NCBI GenBank assembly: GCA_004299705.1
Contig: SCQS01000055.1
Location: 48,225 to 112,224 of the forward strand
Source of the DNA: Rhodanobacteraceae bacterium
GTDB lineage: Bacteria > Pseudomonadota > Gammaproteobacteria > Xanthomonadales > Rhodanobacteraceae
Reading direction: 5' to 3'
Length of the DNA: 64,000 nt
Shown piece by piece: positions 8,639 to 18,159 of the stretch. A program made the translations under genes and the position numbers. The notes under the pieces were generated by a model. It ran no database searches. It saw only the letters and a program-made list of their open reading frames with translations, and was not told where the DNA came from. Each line of letters begins with the position of its first letter. Positions within the stretch are counted from its first letter, which is position 1.

Positions 8639-9541
8639 ATGACCACCACCCCCATACAAGGCCGCGAGCATGACCTTGGACATGGCCTGCTCGTGCTGCG
8701 CAGCCTGCCCGCGATGACCCTCCGCTCGATCGGGCCGTTCGTGTTCTTCGACCACGCCGGCCCCGTGGTGATGGACGCCGCGGCCGGTCGCCAGGCCGAC
8801 GTGCGCCCGCATCCGCACATCGGGCTTTCCACCATGAGCTACCTGATGAGCGGCGCGGTGCGCCACCGCGACAACCTAGGCTACGATCAGGTGATCCGCC
8901 CGGGCGACGTCAACTGGATGACCGCGGGACACGGCATCGTGCACTCCGAACGCTTCGATGTGCCCGACGCGTTCGCCGGCAACGGACTGGAACTGCTGCA
9001 GTCGTGGGTGGCGCTGCCCAGGGAATCGGAAGAATGCCGGCCGTCGTTTTCCCATCACGCCGGCGCCGCGCTGCCGGTCACGGAAGATGGAGGGGTGTGG
9101 CTGCGGGTACTGGCGGGCGAAGCCTTCGGCTTGCGCAGCCCGGCACCCGTGCATTCGCCGACCTTCTACGTGCATGTCGAACTGAAAGCTGGCGCGCGCC
9201 TCGAAGCGCCCACGCAATACAGCGAGCGCGCCGCCTACGTGGTGCACGGCCGCGTGCATGACGAAACCGGCGGCGCGGAGTACGGCCCGAAACAGTTGCT
9301 GGCATTTTCGTCAGGCGGCCCGGCGACATTGCGCGCAAGCAGTGACGCCACCGTGATGCTGCTGGGCGGCGAACCGCTGGGCCCGCGCTTCGTGTGGTGG
9401 AACTTCGTGTCTTCGAACAAGAACCGCATCCGCGAGGCGGCGGCGGATTGGCAAGCCGGTCGCTTCAAGCTGCCCGCCAACGACCACCGCGAATTCATCC
9501 CGCTTCCCGCCACGCCAAGCTGGCGCGGCAAGAAACACTAG
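8639..9541 (+). CDS. Pirin family protein
   Basis: Encodes 300 residues with two cupin-like halves. The N-terminal half has the pirin pattern of metal ligands: PHPHIGLSTMSYL (His ligands), followed by a second His and a Glu in AGHGIVHSERF. Pirins bind iron and include quercetinase-like enzymes and redox-responsive regulators; the function of this one is not known. It stands alone on the plus strand, and its 3-prime end faces the cis-prenyltransferase gene. Confidence 0.85.
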   Translation: MTTTPIQGREHDLGHGLLVLRSLPAMTLRSIGPFVFFDHAGPVVMDAAAGRQADVRPHPHIGLSTMSYLMSGAVRHRDNLGYDQVIRPGDVNWMTAGHGIVHSERFDVPDAFAGNGLELLQSWVALPRESEECRPSFSHHAGAALPVTEDGGVWLRVLAGEAFGLRSPAPVHSPTFYVHVELKAGARLEAPTQYSERAAYVVHGRVHDETGGAEYGPKQLLAFSSGGPATLRASSDATVMLLGGEPLGPRFVWWNFVSSNKNRIREAAADWQAGRFKLPANDHREFIPLPATPSWRGKKH

Positions 9542-9551
9542 GGCGTACCCT

Positions 9552-9580
9552 GCCCGCCGTGTCGTGACGCAACGGCGGGC
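9552..9580. other. Hairpin between convergent genes
   Basis: A perfect 9-bp stem (GCCCGCCGT with ACGGCGGGC) lies between the convergent pirin and prenyltransferase genes. No T-run follows, so it is not a textbook intrinsic terminator; it may still protect or end both messages. Confidence 0.35.
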
Positions 9581-9609
9581 GTCGCCCGCCTTGCGCAATC
9601 ATCGGGGAT

Positions 9610-10497
9610 TCAACGCCCGAAGCGCCGCTTGCGCCGCTGGTACGTCCGCACCGCGCGCAGGAAATCGATGCGCCGGAACGCCGGCCACATCACGTCGCAA
9701 AAGTAGAACTCGCTGTAAGCCGCCTGCCAGATCAGGAATCCCGACAGCCGCTGCTCGCCGCTGGTGCGGATGATGAAGTCGGGATCGGGCACGCCCTCGG
9801 TGTAGAGATAGCGCTCGATCTGCTCCGCCTTGAGGCCGGCCGCGACCGCTTCAAGCGAGCGACCTTCCTCGGCGGCGTTCGCCAGCAACGCCTTCACCGC
9901 GTCGGTGATTTCCTCGCGCCCGCTGTAGGCCAGCGCGATGGTGAGCAACATGCCATCGTGGCCGGCGGTGGAAAGTTCCAGCGCCTCGCTGGCCGCCACC
10001 ACGCGTTCCGGCAGGCGTTCGCGCTGGCCGATGATCTTCACCCGCACGCGTCCCGACTTGAGGCGAGGCTCCTCCAGCAAGCGCGCGCTTTCGCGCACGA
10101 ACAAATCCAGCAAACCCTCGACCTCGGCGGTCGGGCGATTGAAGTTTTCGGTGCTGAACACGTACAGGGTGACGTGGCGCACATTGAGGTCGATGCACCA
10201 CTCCAGCACTTCGCGCAGCTTGTTCACGCCGTATTGGTGACCCAGCGTCGCCTCCAGCCCCATGCCGCGGGCGAAGCGCCGGTTGCCATCCAGGATCAGC
10301 CCGATGTGCGCGGGCACCGGCTCGTTGACCACCTGGCTTGCGAGCTCATGCTCGTACCAGCGGTACAGCGGGTACAACAGGGGGTTGATCAGCCGCCACG
10401 GGTGGCGACGCAAATCCGCCAGTGCAAGGCGCAGCCAGCCGGGCGCGACCGCGCTGGCACTGTTGCCGGCGAGCGGCGGGGAAACTTCCGAATGCAT
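9610..10497 (-). CDS. cis-Prenyltransferase (UppS superfamily, LDGNRR type)
   Basis: Encodes 295 residues. The pyrophosphate-binding motif is LDGNRRFAR (69-77) instead of the MDGNGRWA of ordinary bacterial UppS. YVFSTENFNRP, DFIIRTSGEQRLSGFLIWQ and the terminal RRFG are conserved cis-prenyltransferase elements. An extra N-terminal region of about 60 residues with a hydrophobic patch (INPLLYPLYRWY) precedes the domain. It condenses isopentenyl diphosphate onto an allylic primer to make a Z-polyprenyl diphosphate. The motif recalls archaeal and eukaryotic-type enzymes, and the usual uppS neighbours (frr, cdsA, dxr) are absent, so this is probably a second, specialised synthase. Confidence 0.8.
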   Translation of the reverse strand: MHSEVSPPLAGNSASAVAPGWLRLALADLRRHPWRLINPLLYPLYRWYEHELASQVVNEPVPAHIGLILDGNRRFARGMGLEATLGHQYGVNKLREVLEWCIDLNVRHVTLYVFSTENFNRPTAEVEGLLDLFVRESARLLEEPRLKSGRVRVKIIGQRERLPERVVAASEALELSTAGHDGMLLTIALAYSGREEITDAVKALLANAAEEGRSLEAVAAGLKAEQIERYLYTEGVPDPDFIIRTSGEQRLSGFLIWQAAYSEFYFCDVMWPAFRRIDFLRAVRTYQRRKRRFGR

Positions 10498-10614
10498 GGA
10501 CGGGCATTGTATGCCGGTTCGGGCGACGCCATAACGTCGCGACCACCCTGCCGTTCACGAATGCGTGGGTCGCGCGGGCCCCACAAAGGCCCCGCGTACC
10601 CCTGGAGTCCCCGG

Positions 10615-11373
10615 ATGAGCTGGTTCGACTGGCTGCCCTGGCGGCATCCGCCGCCTCTGATCGACGACGCCTTGTGGCGCGACGCGCTGGCCGCCTGTCC
10701 GCTGGCGCAACGGCTGCCCGCGGACAAACGCCAGCGCTTGCGTCTGCTCGCGGCGCGTTTCCTGCAGCGCAAACGCTTCCATCCGATCGAGATGGAACTG
10801 GATGGCTTGCAGCGCCTGCTGATCGCGATGCTGGCCTGCCTGCCCGTGCTGCGCCTGGGCTTCCGCACGCTGCGCGGCTGGCAGGGCGTGGTGATGTATC
10901 CGGGCGAGTTCAAGGTGCGCCACCAGCACCACCACAACGACGGCACCGGCGTGGTCACCGAGGCCGACCAGGTTCTCAAAGGCGAGGCCTGGCAGATCGG
11001 CCCGCTGGTGTTGTCGTGGGCGGCGGTGGAGCAGGATCTGCTGCACCCGTGGGACGGCTTCAACGTCGTGGTGCACGAGATCGCGCACAAGCTCGACATG
11101 CTGGACGGTCCACCCGATGGCGTCCCGCCGCTGCCACGCGGGGTGTCACGACGCGCGTGGATCGATACCTTCCAGCGCGCCTACGACCGGCTGGTGCGTG
11201 AAGTCCAACGCGGCAACGCCACGCCCATCGATGCGTATGCGGCCACCAATCCCGGCGAATATTTCGCGGTGGTCAGCGAACTGCATTTCTCCGACCCCCG
11301 CCGGCTTGAAGTGGCCGAGCCGGGCGTCGCGGCGTTGCTGCGCGGCTATTACGGCGATTCGCCGGTGCCTTGA
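10615..11373 (+). CDS. mtfA: MtfA-type zinc metallopeptidase (M90)
   Basis: Encodes 252 residues of the M90 family. The zinc site is visible as HEIAHKLD (HExxH) with a downstream Glu in EYFAVVSE. E. coli MtfA is a cytosolic peptidase that interacts with the glucose repressor Mlc; whether that partner exists here is unknown. ATG 10615 is preceded by CTGGAG. Its 3-prime end overlaps the convergent esterase gene by 25 bp. Confidence 0.85.
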   Translation: MSWFDWLPWRHPPPLIDDALWRDALAACPLAQRLPADKRQRLRLLAARFLQRKRFHPIEMELDGLQRLLIAMLACLPVLRLGFRTLRGWQGVVMYPGEFKVRHQHHHNDGTGVVTEADQVLKGEAWQIGPLVLSWAAVEQDLLHPWDGFNVVVHEIAHKLDMLDGPPDGVPPLPRGVSRRAWIDTFQRAYDRLVREVQRGNATPIDAYAATNPGEYFAVVSELHFSDPRRLEVAEPGVAALLRGYYGDSPVP

Positions 11374-12305
11374 GGCGGCAGCACGCCGATTGTGTGCAGC
11401 CACGCCTCGGCCAGCTTCGGCCAATGCGTGATCGGCAACTGCGTGGGTCGCAGGCCGAACGCATGGCCGCCCTTCGCGTAAATGTGCAACTCCGCGGGCA
11501 CGCCGGCTTTCGCCAGCGCGGCGTAATAAACCAGCGATTGGCGCACCTGGTCCGTTTTTGCGTCCTCGGCCTGCAACACGAACGTGGGCGGCGTCTCGTG
11601 CGTGAAATGCAAATTCTTGTTCAATCCGTGACCCAACGTAATGTGACCGGGATAAATCGCGATGGCGAAATCAGGCCGGTCGCTCTCCTCGTCCGCCGGG
11701 CCGACGGGCCTGTACATCCGACGATTGAAGTCGGCGCTGGTTTCCGCCACCAGGAACCCGCCGGCCGAGAATCCGATCACGCCGATCTTGTGCGGGTCGA
11801 CGTGCCACTTCGCAGCATGGAAGCGCACCAGCCGGATGGCCCGCTGGGCGTCCTGCAACGAGGGCAGCGACGCGGCAAGCACGCCATGGTCGTAGCACTT
11901 GCACTCCCAGTCGTAGGGCGCGCTCGGCACACGGTACTTCAGCAACACACAGGTCACACCAATCGAGGTGAGCCAACGGCACACCTCGGTACCTTCGAGG
12001 TCGATGGCCAGCACCTGGAACCCGCCGCCGGGGAACACCACGACCGCAGCGCCGGTGTTCTTCCCCTTGGGCGGGTAAACGGTCAGCGTCGGCCGGCTGA
12101 CGTTGGTCACGGCTGTCCATGGACGACCCGCGATCAAGCGATCGGTTCGTAGCGTTTCGGTTTCCGACCCCGGCACGGGCTGCACGCCGGGCGGCGTGCC
12201 CGGCCATAACGGGATCTGCGTGTGCCCGGCCGAGGGCTGCCAGACTTTCGCCTGCAGACTTCCGCAAGCGAACAGCAGACACGGTAAAACCATCCACGAC
12301 TTCAT
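11349..12305 (-). CDS. Exported alpha/beta-hydrolase (BD-FAE / acetyl-esterase type)
   Basis: Encodes 318 residues with a signal peptide (MKSWMVLPCLLFACGSLQA). The oxyanion motif is VVFPGGGFQVLA, the nucleophile elbow is GVIGFSAGGF, and the catalytic His lies in KGGHAFGL. These features match periplasmic esterases of the BD-FAE/xylan-esterase group, which remove acyl groups from sugars or small esters. A start upstream at 12383 would bury the signal peptide, so ATG 12305 is used. No carbohydrate genes adjoin it, and the natural substrate is open. Confidence 0.8.
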   Translation of the reverse strand: MKSWMVLPCLLFACGSLQAKVWQPSAGHTQIPLWPGTPPGVQPVPGSETETLRTDRLIAGRPWTAVTNVSRPTLTVYPPKGKNTGAAVVVFPGGGFQVLAIDLEGTEVCRWLTSIGVTCVLLKYRVPSAPYDWECKCYDHGVLAASLPSLQDAQRAIRLVRFHAAKWHVDPHKIGVIGFSAGGFLVAETSADFNRRMYRPVGPADEESDRPDFAIAIYPGHITLGHGLNKNLHFTHETPPTFVLQAEDAKTDQVRQSLVYYAALAKAGVPAELHIYAKGGHAFGLRPTQLPITHWPKLAEAWLHTIGVLPPQGTGESP

Positions 12306-12404
12306 GACGTTTCGTTGCCTTGGCTGAAAGCTTTCGGACAAGGGGTTGCGTTTACTCGCCGCGCAGCCATTCGGAGACAACATGCGAGCTTGCTGCCACG
12401 GACA

Positions 12405-12794
12405 TCAACGATCACGCACGAAACTTCGCATCGTTAAACCCGGCCGAGTACGAAATTCCGTGGGCCGTGGCATGTCCGCGTCAGCAGCGATGAACACGAA
12501 GCGATCATCTTCCAAGCGATAAATCGCCGACAGTTGCCTGCCCGCGTCCGGGCCCATCGTATCGGTCCAGGTAATGGCCTTCGGACTGGCCGTCGCGTCA
12601 AGACTGAATCGGCCTTCCAGCAAGAGCGCTCGCGTGGACGTGCGCACGCTGAAGTGGTGACCATCAATAGTCGTGAGTGCACCGGGTGCGCCATGGTCAT
12701 CCGGCGCATCGACAATGCCGTTTTCCTCGAACGCGATCTGCCGCCAAACCCCTTGCAACAACTTGAGATCACGCTCGGAAGCACTCACGGACAC
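12405..12794 (-). CDS. TIGR03067-like small protein
   Basis: Encodes 129 residues starting at GTG 12794. The pattern DLKLLQGVWRQIAFEENG at the N-terminus and later SPKAITWTD and RLEDDRFVF resembles the TIGR03067 domain first described in planctomycetes, a lipocalin-like beta fold of unknown role. No signal peptide or catalytic motif is seen. It starts 2 bases downstream of hemB's stop codon on the same strand and may be co-transcribed. Confidence 0.6.
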   Translation of the reverse strand: MSVSASERDLKLLQGVWRQIAFEENGIVDAPDDHGAPGALTTIDGHHFSVRTSTRALLLEGRFSLDATASPKAITWTDTMGPDAGRQLSAIYRLEDDRFVFIAADADMPRPTEFRTRPGLTMRSFVRDR

Positions 12795-12796
12795 GA

Positions 12797-13942
<1,146 letters not shown>

Positions 13943-13950
13943 TCAGGCGC

Positions 13951-13979
13951 TTGCAGTTAAATTACGGTTAATGCACAAT
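13951..13979 (+). promoter_or_regulatory. Possible sigma-70-like promoter for the SPFH gene
   Basis: In the 256-bp gap between hemB and the SPFH gene, TTGCAG (13951-13956) and CACAAT (13974-13979) are separated by 17 bases in an AT-richer patch. The -10 is weak and no start site is known. Confidence 0.25.
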
Positions 13980-14048
13980 CACGGTCGAAAGATGCGTGAC
14001 GTTTTGAAGGCAGAAACTTTGAACTAATCGCAAGACATTGAAATTGTC

Positions 14049-14528
14049 ATGATTTCAGCACTGTCCCTTCTCGTATTCCTGATGCTCGCCGCGCTGGTCG
14101 TGGGCTTGAGCGTCAAGCGCATCCCCGAGGGACAGGTCTACACCTTGCGCCGCTTGGGCAAGCCCGCCGGCACCTTGACGGCAGGCACCCATCTGGTGGT
14201 GCCGCTGATCGAACGCATCGCCCACAAGATCAGCATCACCGGCTACACCTTGGCGGTGGACGAGCGCATGGCCGATGACGCCGTCGAGCCGGGCAACTTG
14301 CGTGGCCGGGTCTGGTGGCAAGTTCTGGATCCCGAGCGCGCGGAAGCCGTGATCGATCGCGCCGACGACATGATCCGCCGGCAATTGCGCGCAGCCGTCC
14401 AGCACGCGACCTCCGCGGCCAGCCCGGACTTGCGCTCGCGCAACCAGCGCATCAAGCAAACCCTGAACGGCAGCCTGCGCGAACGCGGGGTGCTGGTGAC
14501 GCGGGTCGAGCTCGACATCGCCGCGTAA
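14049..14528 (+). CDS. Short SPFH/Band-7 domain protein
   Basis: Encodes 159 residues. An N-terminal membrane helix (ALSLLVFLMLAALVVGLSV) precedes the SPFH start IPEGQVYTLRRLGKPAGTL and GTHLVVPLIERI. Full-length SPFH proteins are about 250-350 residues with a coiled-coil tail; this one ends after the core domain, apparently naturally, because a good terminator follows. It is likely membrane-anchored with a role in membrane organisation, but no specific function can be given. Confidence 0.7.
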   Translation: MISALSLLVFLMLAALVVGLSVKRIPEGQVYTLRRLGKPAGTLTAGTHLVVPLIERIAHKISITGYTLAVDERMADDAVEPGNLRGRVWWQVLDPERAEAVIDRADDMIRRQLRAAVQHATSAASPDLRSRNQRIKQTLNGSLRERGVLVTRVELDIAA

Positions 14529-14554
14529 CCGGGGATCAGCCAGGGAGAAACGGT

Positions 14555-14584
14555 GAGCCCGCGCAATGCGGGCTCCTGTTTTTC
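14555..14584 (+). terminator. Intrinsic terminator after the SPFH gene
   Basis: A perfect 8-bp stem, GAGCCCGC with GCGGGCTC, and a 5-base loop, followed by CTGTTTTTC. It lies 27 bp past the stop codon. Confidence 0.75.
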
Positions 14585-14647
14585 TCGACGTTTTTTCCGC
14601 TTGCACCCATTCTTGACCGGCACCCAGCGGCAGATTCCCCCCAACTT

Positions 14648-14766
14648 CGTCATTCCGGGGCCGTCGCCGGCAGCACCGGCGATGGAACCCGGAATCCATT
14701 TTTTGCCCGGAACGTAGATTCCGGGTTCGGCCTGCGATAAAGCCGCGGTCCGCCCCGGAATGACGA
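14648..14766. repeat. Dispersed inverted repeat, family E (copy 1)
   Basis: The gap before rsmG is filled by an element bounded by CGTCATTCCGGGG and CCCCGGAATGACG, with internal pairs such as GAACCCGGAATCC and GATTCCGGGTTC. A related element is at 59597-59686. Confidence 0.7.
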
Positions 14767-14835
14767 GCTGTTTGGAGCATGCGCTGGTTCGACCAGATTT
14801 TGCTGCCCCCCACGAGAGATTGCATCATCACACGC

Positions 14836-15477
14836 ATGGAAACCACCACGCTCGCCTCCCGTCTGGCCGATGGCTTGGTCGCGATGCAACTTGCGTTGCC
14901 GGCCGACGCACAGACCAAGCTGCTGGCTTATCTCGACCTGCTGGCGCGCTGGAACCAGACCTACAACCTCACCGCGGTGCGCGATCCTTCCGAAATGGTG
15001 TCGCGGCACTTGCTGGATTCGCTGGCGGTGCTGCCGTTCGTGCACGGCGCGACCCTGGCCGACCTCGGCAGCGGCGCCGGGCTGCCCGGCATTCCGCTGG
15101 CGATCACACACCCGAACCTTGCGGTAACGCTGGTGGAAAGCAACGGCAAGAAGGCAAGGTTCCTGCGCGAAGTCGTGCGCAGCCTGCCGCTCGCCAACGT
15201 GCGCGTCGAACAGACCCGCGTCCAGGACTTGTCCGGCAGTTTCGATACCGTCACCGCGCGGGCCTTCGCCAGCCTTGCCGACATGCTCACGTGGGGCGGG
15301 CATCTGCTGGCACCGGACGGGCGCTGGCTGGCCCTCAAGGGCCACGCCGATGCTGACGAAATCGCCGCCGTTCCCGACACGTTTCGGATCGTGGCCGTGC
15401 ATTCGCTCCATGTGCCAGGCGCCGATGGCGAGCGTTGCCTGGTCGAGCTGGCGCGCGGCCCGTCCCGCAATGCCTAG
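14836..15477 (+). CDS. rsmG: 16S rRNA (guanine-527 N7)-methyltransferase
   Basis: Encodes 213 residues. The SAM-binding motif is [17 protein letters not shown], with [17 protein letters not shown] and RHLLDSLAV upstream, as in all RsmG (GidB) proteins. It methylates G527 of 16S rRNA. ATG 14836 (METTTLASR) gives the usual length; a start at 14779 would extend into the repeat. It precedes parA-parB, the common bacterial order. Confidence 0.93.
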   Translation: METTTLASRLADGLVAMQLALPADAQTKLLAYLDLLARWNQTYNLTAVRDPSEMVSRHLLDSLAVLPFVHGATLADLGSGAGLPGIPLAITHPNLAVTLVESNGKKARFLREVVRSLPLANVRVEQTRVQDLSGSFDTVTARAFASLADMLTWGGHLLAPDGRWLALKGHADADEIAAVPDTFRIVAVHSLHVPGADGERCLVELARGPSRNA

Positions 15478-15522
15478 GCTTGCGATGGTAGGCTTGTCAA
15501 TCCATTACGTCCGTTGCGACCC

Positions 15523-16395
15523 ATGACGCGCATCATCGCCATCGCCAACCAGAAGGGCGGCGTCGGCAAGACCACCACCGCCGTGAACCTGGCTGCCGCG
15601 CTGGCGGAAACCAAGCGGCGCGTGCTGCTGGTGGACCTCGATCCGCAGGGCAACGCGACCTCGTCGGCCGGCGTGGACAAGCGCAGCGCCAAACCCAACG
15701 GCTGCGAGGTGTTGCTGGAGGAAGCGCCGATCGAGGACGCGATCATGTCGACCGAGGCAGGTTTCGACCTGCTGCCCGGCAACCGCGACCTCACTGCCGC
15801 GGAAATCAAGCTGGCCGATGCGATCGCGCGCGAACAGCGCCTCAAGGAACAACTGGCCAAGCTGGGCGAGCGTTACGCGATCATCCTGATCGACTGTCCG
15901 CCTTCGCTGCACCTGCTCACCTTGAACGCATTGACCGCGGCCGACAGCGTGCTGATCCCGGTGCAATGCGAATCGATGGCGCTGGAAGGCCTGACCGACC
16001 TGCTGGATACCGTGAAGGCGGTGCGCAAGCGCCTGAACCCGCAACTCGAAGTCGAGGGCCTGCTGCGCACCATGTTCGACGTGCGCACCGCGCTCGGCAA
16101 CGACGTGTCGGCCGAACTCACCAAGCACTTCGGCGACAAGGTGTTGCATTCGGTGGTGCCGCGCAACGTGCGCCTCGCCGAAGCACCCAGCCACGGCAAG
16201 CCCATCAATCTTTACGACCGCGAATCGCGCGGCGCGATCGCCTATCTTGGCCTTGCCGGCGAGATGATCCGCAAGATGGGCTTGGGCCCCGCACGCAACG
16301 TCGGCCCTGCGCCCAGCGACGGCGGCGCGTCCGGTAAGGCCACGCCTCCCCCACCCAACGCGCCCCGCACTCCGATGATGAAGGTTTCCGCATGA
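15523..16395 (+). CDS. parA: Chromosome-partitioning ATPase ParA/Soj
   Basis: Encodes 290 residues. The deviant Walker A motif [16 protein letters not shown] is at the N-terminus, with [13 protein letters not shown] and ILIDCPPSL following. It drives chromosome origin segregation together with ParB. ATG 15523 is used. Compared with usual ParA it has a C-terminal Pro/Ala-rich tail of about 30 residues. Its stop overlaps the parB start (ATGA). Confidence 0.95.
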   Translation: MTRIIAIANQKGGVGKTTTAVNLAAALAETKRRVLLVDLDPQGNATSSAGVDKRSAKPNGCEVLLEEAPIEDAIMSTEAGFDLLPGNRDLTAAEIKLADAIAREQRLKEQLAKLGERYAIILIDCPPSLHLLTLNALTAADSVLIPVQCESMALEGLTDLLDTVKAVRKRLNPQLEVEGLLRTMFDVRTALGNDVSAELTKHFGDKVLHSVVPRNVRLAEAPSHGKPINLYDRESRGAIAYLGLAGEMIRKMGLGPARNVGPAPSDGGASGKATPPPPNAPRTPMMKVSA

Positions 16396-17261
16396 GCGCC
16401 GCCAAACGCCGGGGTCTCGGCGCCCGTGATCTAGACGTGCTGCTCGGCGGCCCGGATGCGGATGCCGCAGCAGAAGCCACGGGCGAAACCCTGAGCAACC
16501 TGCCGATCGCGTCGATCCGCGCAGGCCAGTACCAGCCGCGCCACCACTTCGACGAAGCCGCACTGGACGAGTTGGCCGCGTCGATCAAGTCGCAGGGTCT
16601 GATCCAGCCGATCGTGGTGCGTGACGTCGGGCGCGGCCAGTACGAACTGATCGCCGGCGAACGCCGCTGGCGCGCGGCGAAGAAGGCCGGTCTTGCAGAA
16701 ATCCCGGCGGTGGTGCGCGACATTCCGGCGCAATCGGCGCTGGCGGTCGCGCTGATCGAGAACATCCAGCGCCAGGAACTGACCGCGCTGGAGGAAGCGC
16801 AGGCGCTGCGCCGCCTGATCGACGAATTCAAATTGAGCCAGCAGCAGGCCGCCGACGCGGTCGGCCGTTCACGCGCCGCGGTCGCCAACCTGCTGCGCTT
16901 GCTGGAGTTGCCCGAAGCCATCCGCGACCTGCTGGACGACGGCCGCATCGAGATGGGTCATGCGCGCGCGTTGCTGACGCTGCCCGCGCCGCGCGCGATC
17001 GCGCTGGCCGAGAAGGCCGCCGAGCAGGGTTGGTCGGTGCGCGAACTGGAACAGGCGGTGCGGTTGGCGCAATTGCCGAAATCGTCCGGCCAGTCCAAAT
17101 CGCGCGCGGTCGACCCCGACATCGCCGCGCTGGAACGCGAGCTTTCCGACAGCCTCGGCACCCGCGTCGAAATCGCGCAGGGTCGCGGCGGGCGCGGCAA
17201 GCTGGTGATCAACTATCACAGCGCCGACGCGCTGGAAGGCATTCTCGAGAAGTTGCGTTAG
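16392..17261 (+). CDS. parB: Chromosome-partitioning protein ParB/Spo0J
   Basis: Encodes 289 residues with the CTPase box [13 protein letters not shown], a preceding ParB/Srx domain ([13 protein letters not shown]), a helix-turn-helix ([23 protein letters not shown]) and a dimerisation end. It binds parS and slides as a CTP clamp. I searched by eye for the parS palindrome in this window and found no clear copy. Translationally coupled to parA. Confidence 0.95.
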   Translation: MSAAKRRGLGARDLDVLLGGPDADAAAEATGETLSNLPIASIRAGQYQPRHHFDEAALDELAASIKSQGLIQPIVVRDVGRGQYELIAGERRWRAAKKAGLAEIPAVVRDIPAQSALAVALIENIQRQELTALEEAQALRRLIDEFKLSQQQAADAVGRSRAAVANLLRLLELPEAIRDLLDDGRIEMGHARALLTLPAPRAIALAEKAAEQGWSVRELEQAVRLAQLPKSSGQSKSRAVDPDIAALERELSDSLGTRVEIAQGRGGRGKLVINYHSADALEGILEKLR

Positions 17262-17278
17262 CCTCGTCGCACCGCAAA

Positions 17279-17379
17279 AAGCACATCCCCCTCGCTCCGC
17301 CTTCGTACCGAAGGGGGAAGACAAGCACACCCCCTTCCAAAGGAAGGGGGTCGCGCCGCAGGCGCGGGGGGATGCCATC
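17279..17379. repeat. Dispersed palindromic repeat, family A (copy 1)
   Basis: Downstream of parB. Two nested palindromes: CTTCGTACCGAAG within a CCCCCT/AGGGGG frame, and ACCCCCTTCC with GGAAGGGGGT. Copies of the same build are at 25957-26096 and 34288-34385. Confidence 0.65.
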
Positions 17380-17442
17380 GCGCGAGGACATCGCCCGTCG
17401 CATCGGCGATAATCCCGTCTTTCCTCGGCAAGGCCTTCGCGC

Positions 17443-18159
17443 ATGCCTGATCTTTCCGTGGTCGTGCCGGTTTACAACGAGCGCGACAACATTTCGCCGC
17501 TGCTCGCCGAAATTGCCGCCGCGCTGCGCGGACGCGTCGACTACGAAGTGGTGTACGTCGACGACGCGAGTTCCGACGATTCGCTGGACGTGCTGAAGGC
17601 CGAATGCGCCCAGCATCCGGAACTGCGCATCGTAAGGCACCTCAAGCAGAGCGGCCAGAGCACCGCGATCCGCAACGGCGTGCGCGCGGCGCGCGGCGCG
17701 TGGATCGCGACACTGGATGGCGACGGCCAGAACGATCCGGCCGACATTCCCAGATTGATCGAAGCACGCAAGACCGCGAACCCGAAAGTGAAACTGTTCG
17801 CGGGCTGGCGCACCACCCGCCGCGACAGTTTCAACAAGCGCATTTCCTCGAAGATCGCCAACGGCGTGCGCTCACGGATGCTGCGCGACGCCACGCCCGA
17901 CACCGGCTGCGGCCTGAAACTGTTCGAGCGCGAAACCTTCCTGGCACTGCCCTACTTCGACCACATGCACCGCTACCTGCCGGCGCTGGTGAAACGCGCC
18001 GGGTACGAAAGCGTCAGCATTCCCGTCGGCCACCGTCCGCGTACCCGCGGTGTATCCAAGTACGGCATGCTCGATCGGTTGTGGGTCGGCTTGGCCGACC
18101 TGCGCGGCGTCGCTTGGCTGATGCGGCGGGCGAAGGTCACCGACACCGAGGAACTATGA
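17443..18159 (+). CDS. Family 2 glycosyltransferase (dolichol-phosphate-mannose synthase type)
   Basis: Encodes 238 residues of the GT-A fold: [11 protein letters not shown] at the N-terminus, [12 protein letters not shown], and the metal-binding [10 protein letters not shown]. It lacks the C-terminal membrane helices of ArnC/GtrB, so it is a soluble DPM1-like enzyme that probably moves a sugar from a nucleotide donor to polyprenyl phosphate. The acceptor is inferred. Its stop codon overlaps the recQ start (ATGA at 18156). Confidence 0.85.
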   Translation: MPDLSVVVPVYNERDNISPLLAEIAAALRGRVDYEVVYVDDASSDDSLDVLKAECAQHPELRIVRHLKQSGQSTAIRNGVRAARGAWIATLDGDGQNDPADIPRLIEARKTANPKVKLFAGWRTTRRDSFNKRISSKIANGVRSRMLRDATPDTGCGLKLFERETFLALPYFDHMHRYLPALVKRAGYESVSIPVGHRPRTRGVSKYGMLDRLWVGLADLRGVAWLMRRAKVTDTEEL

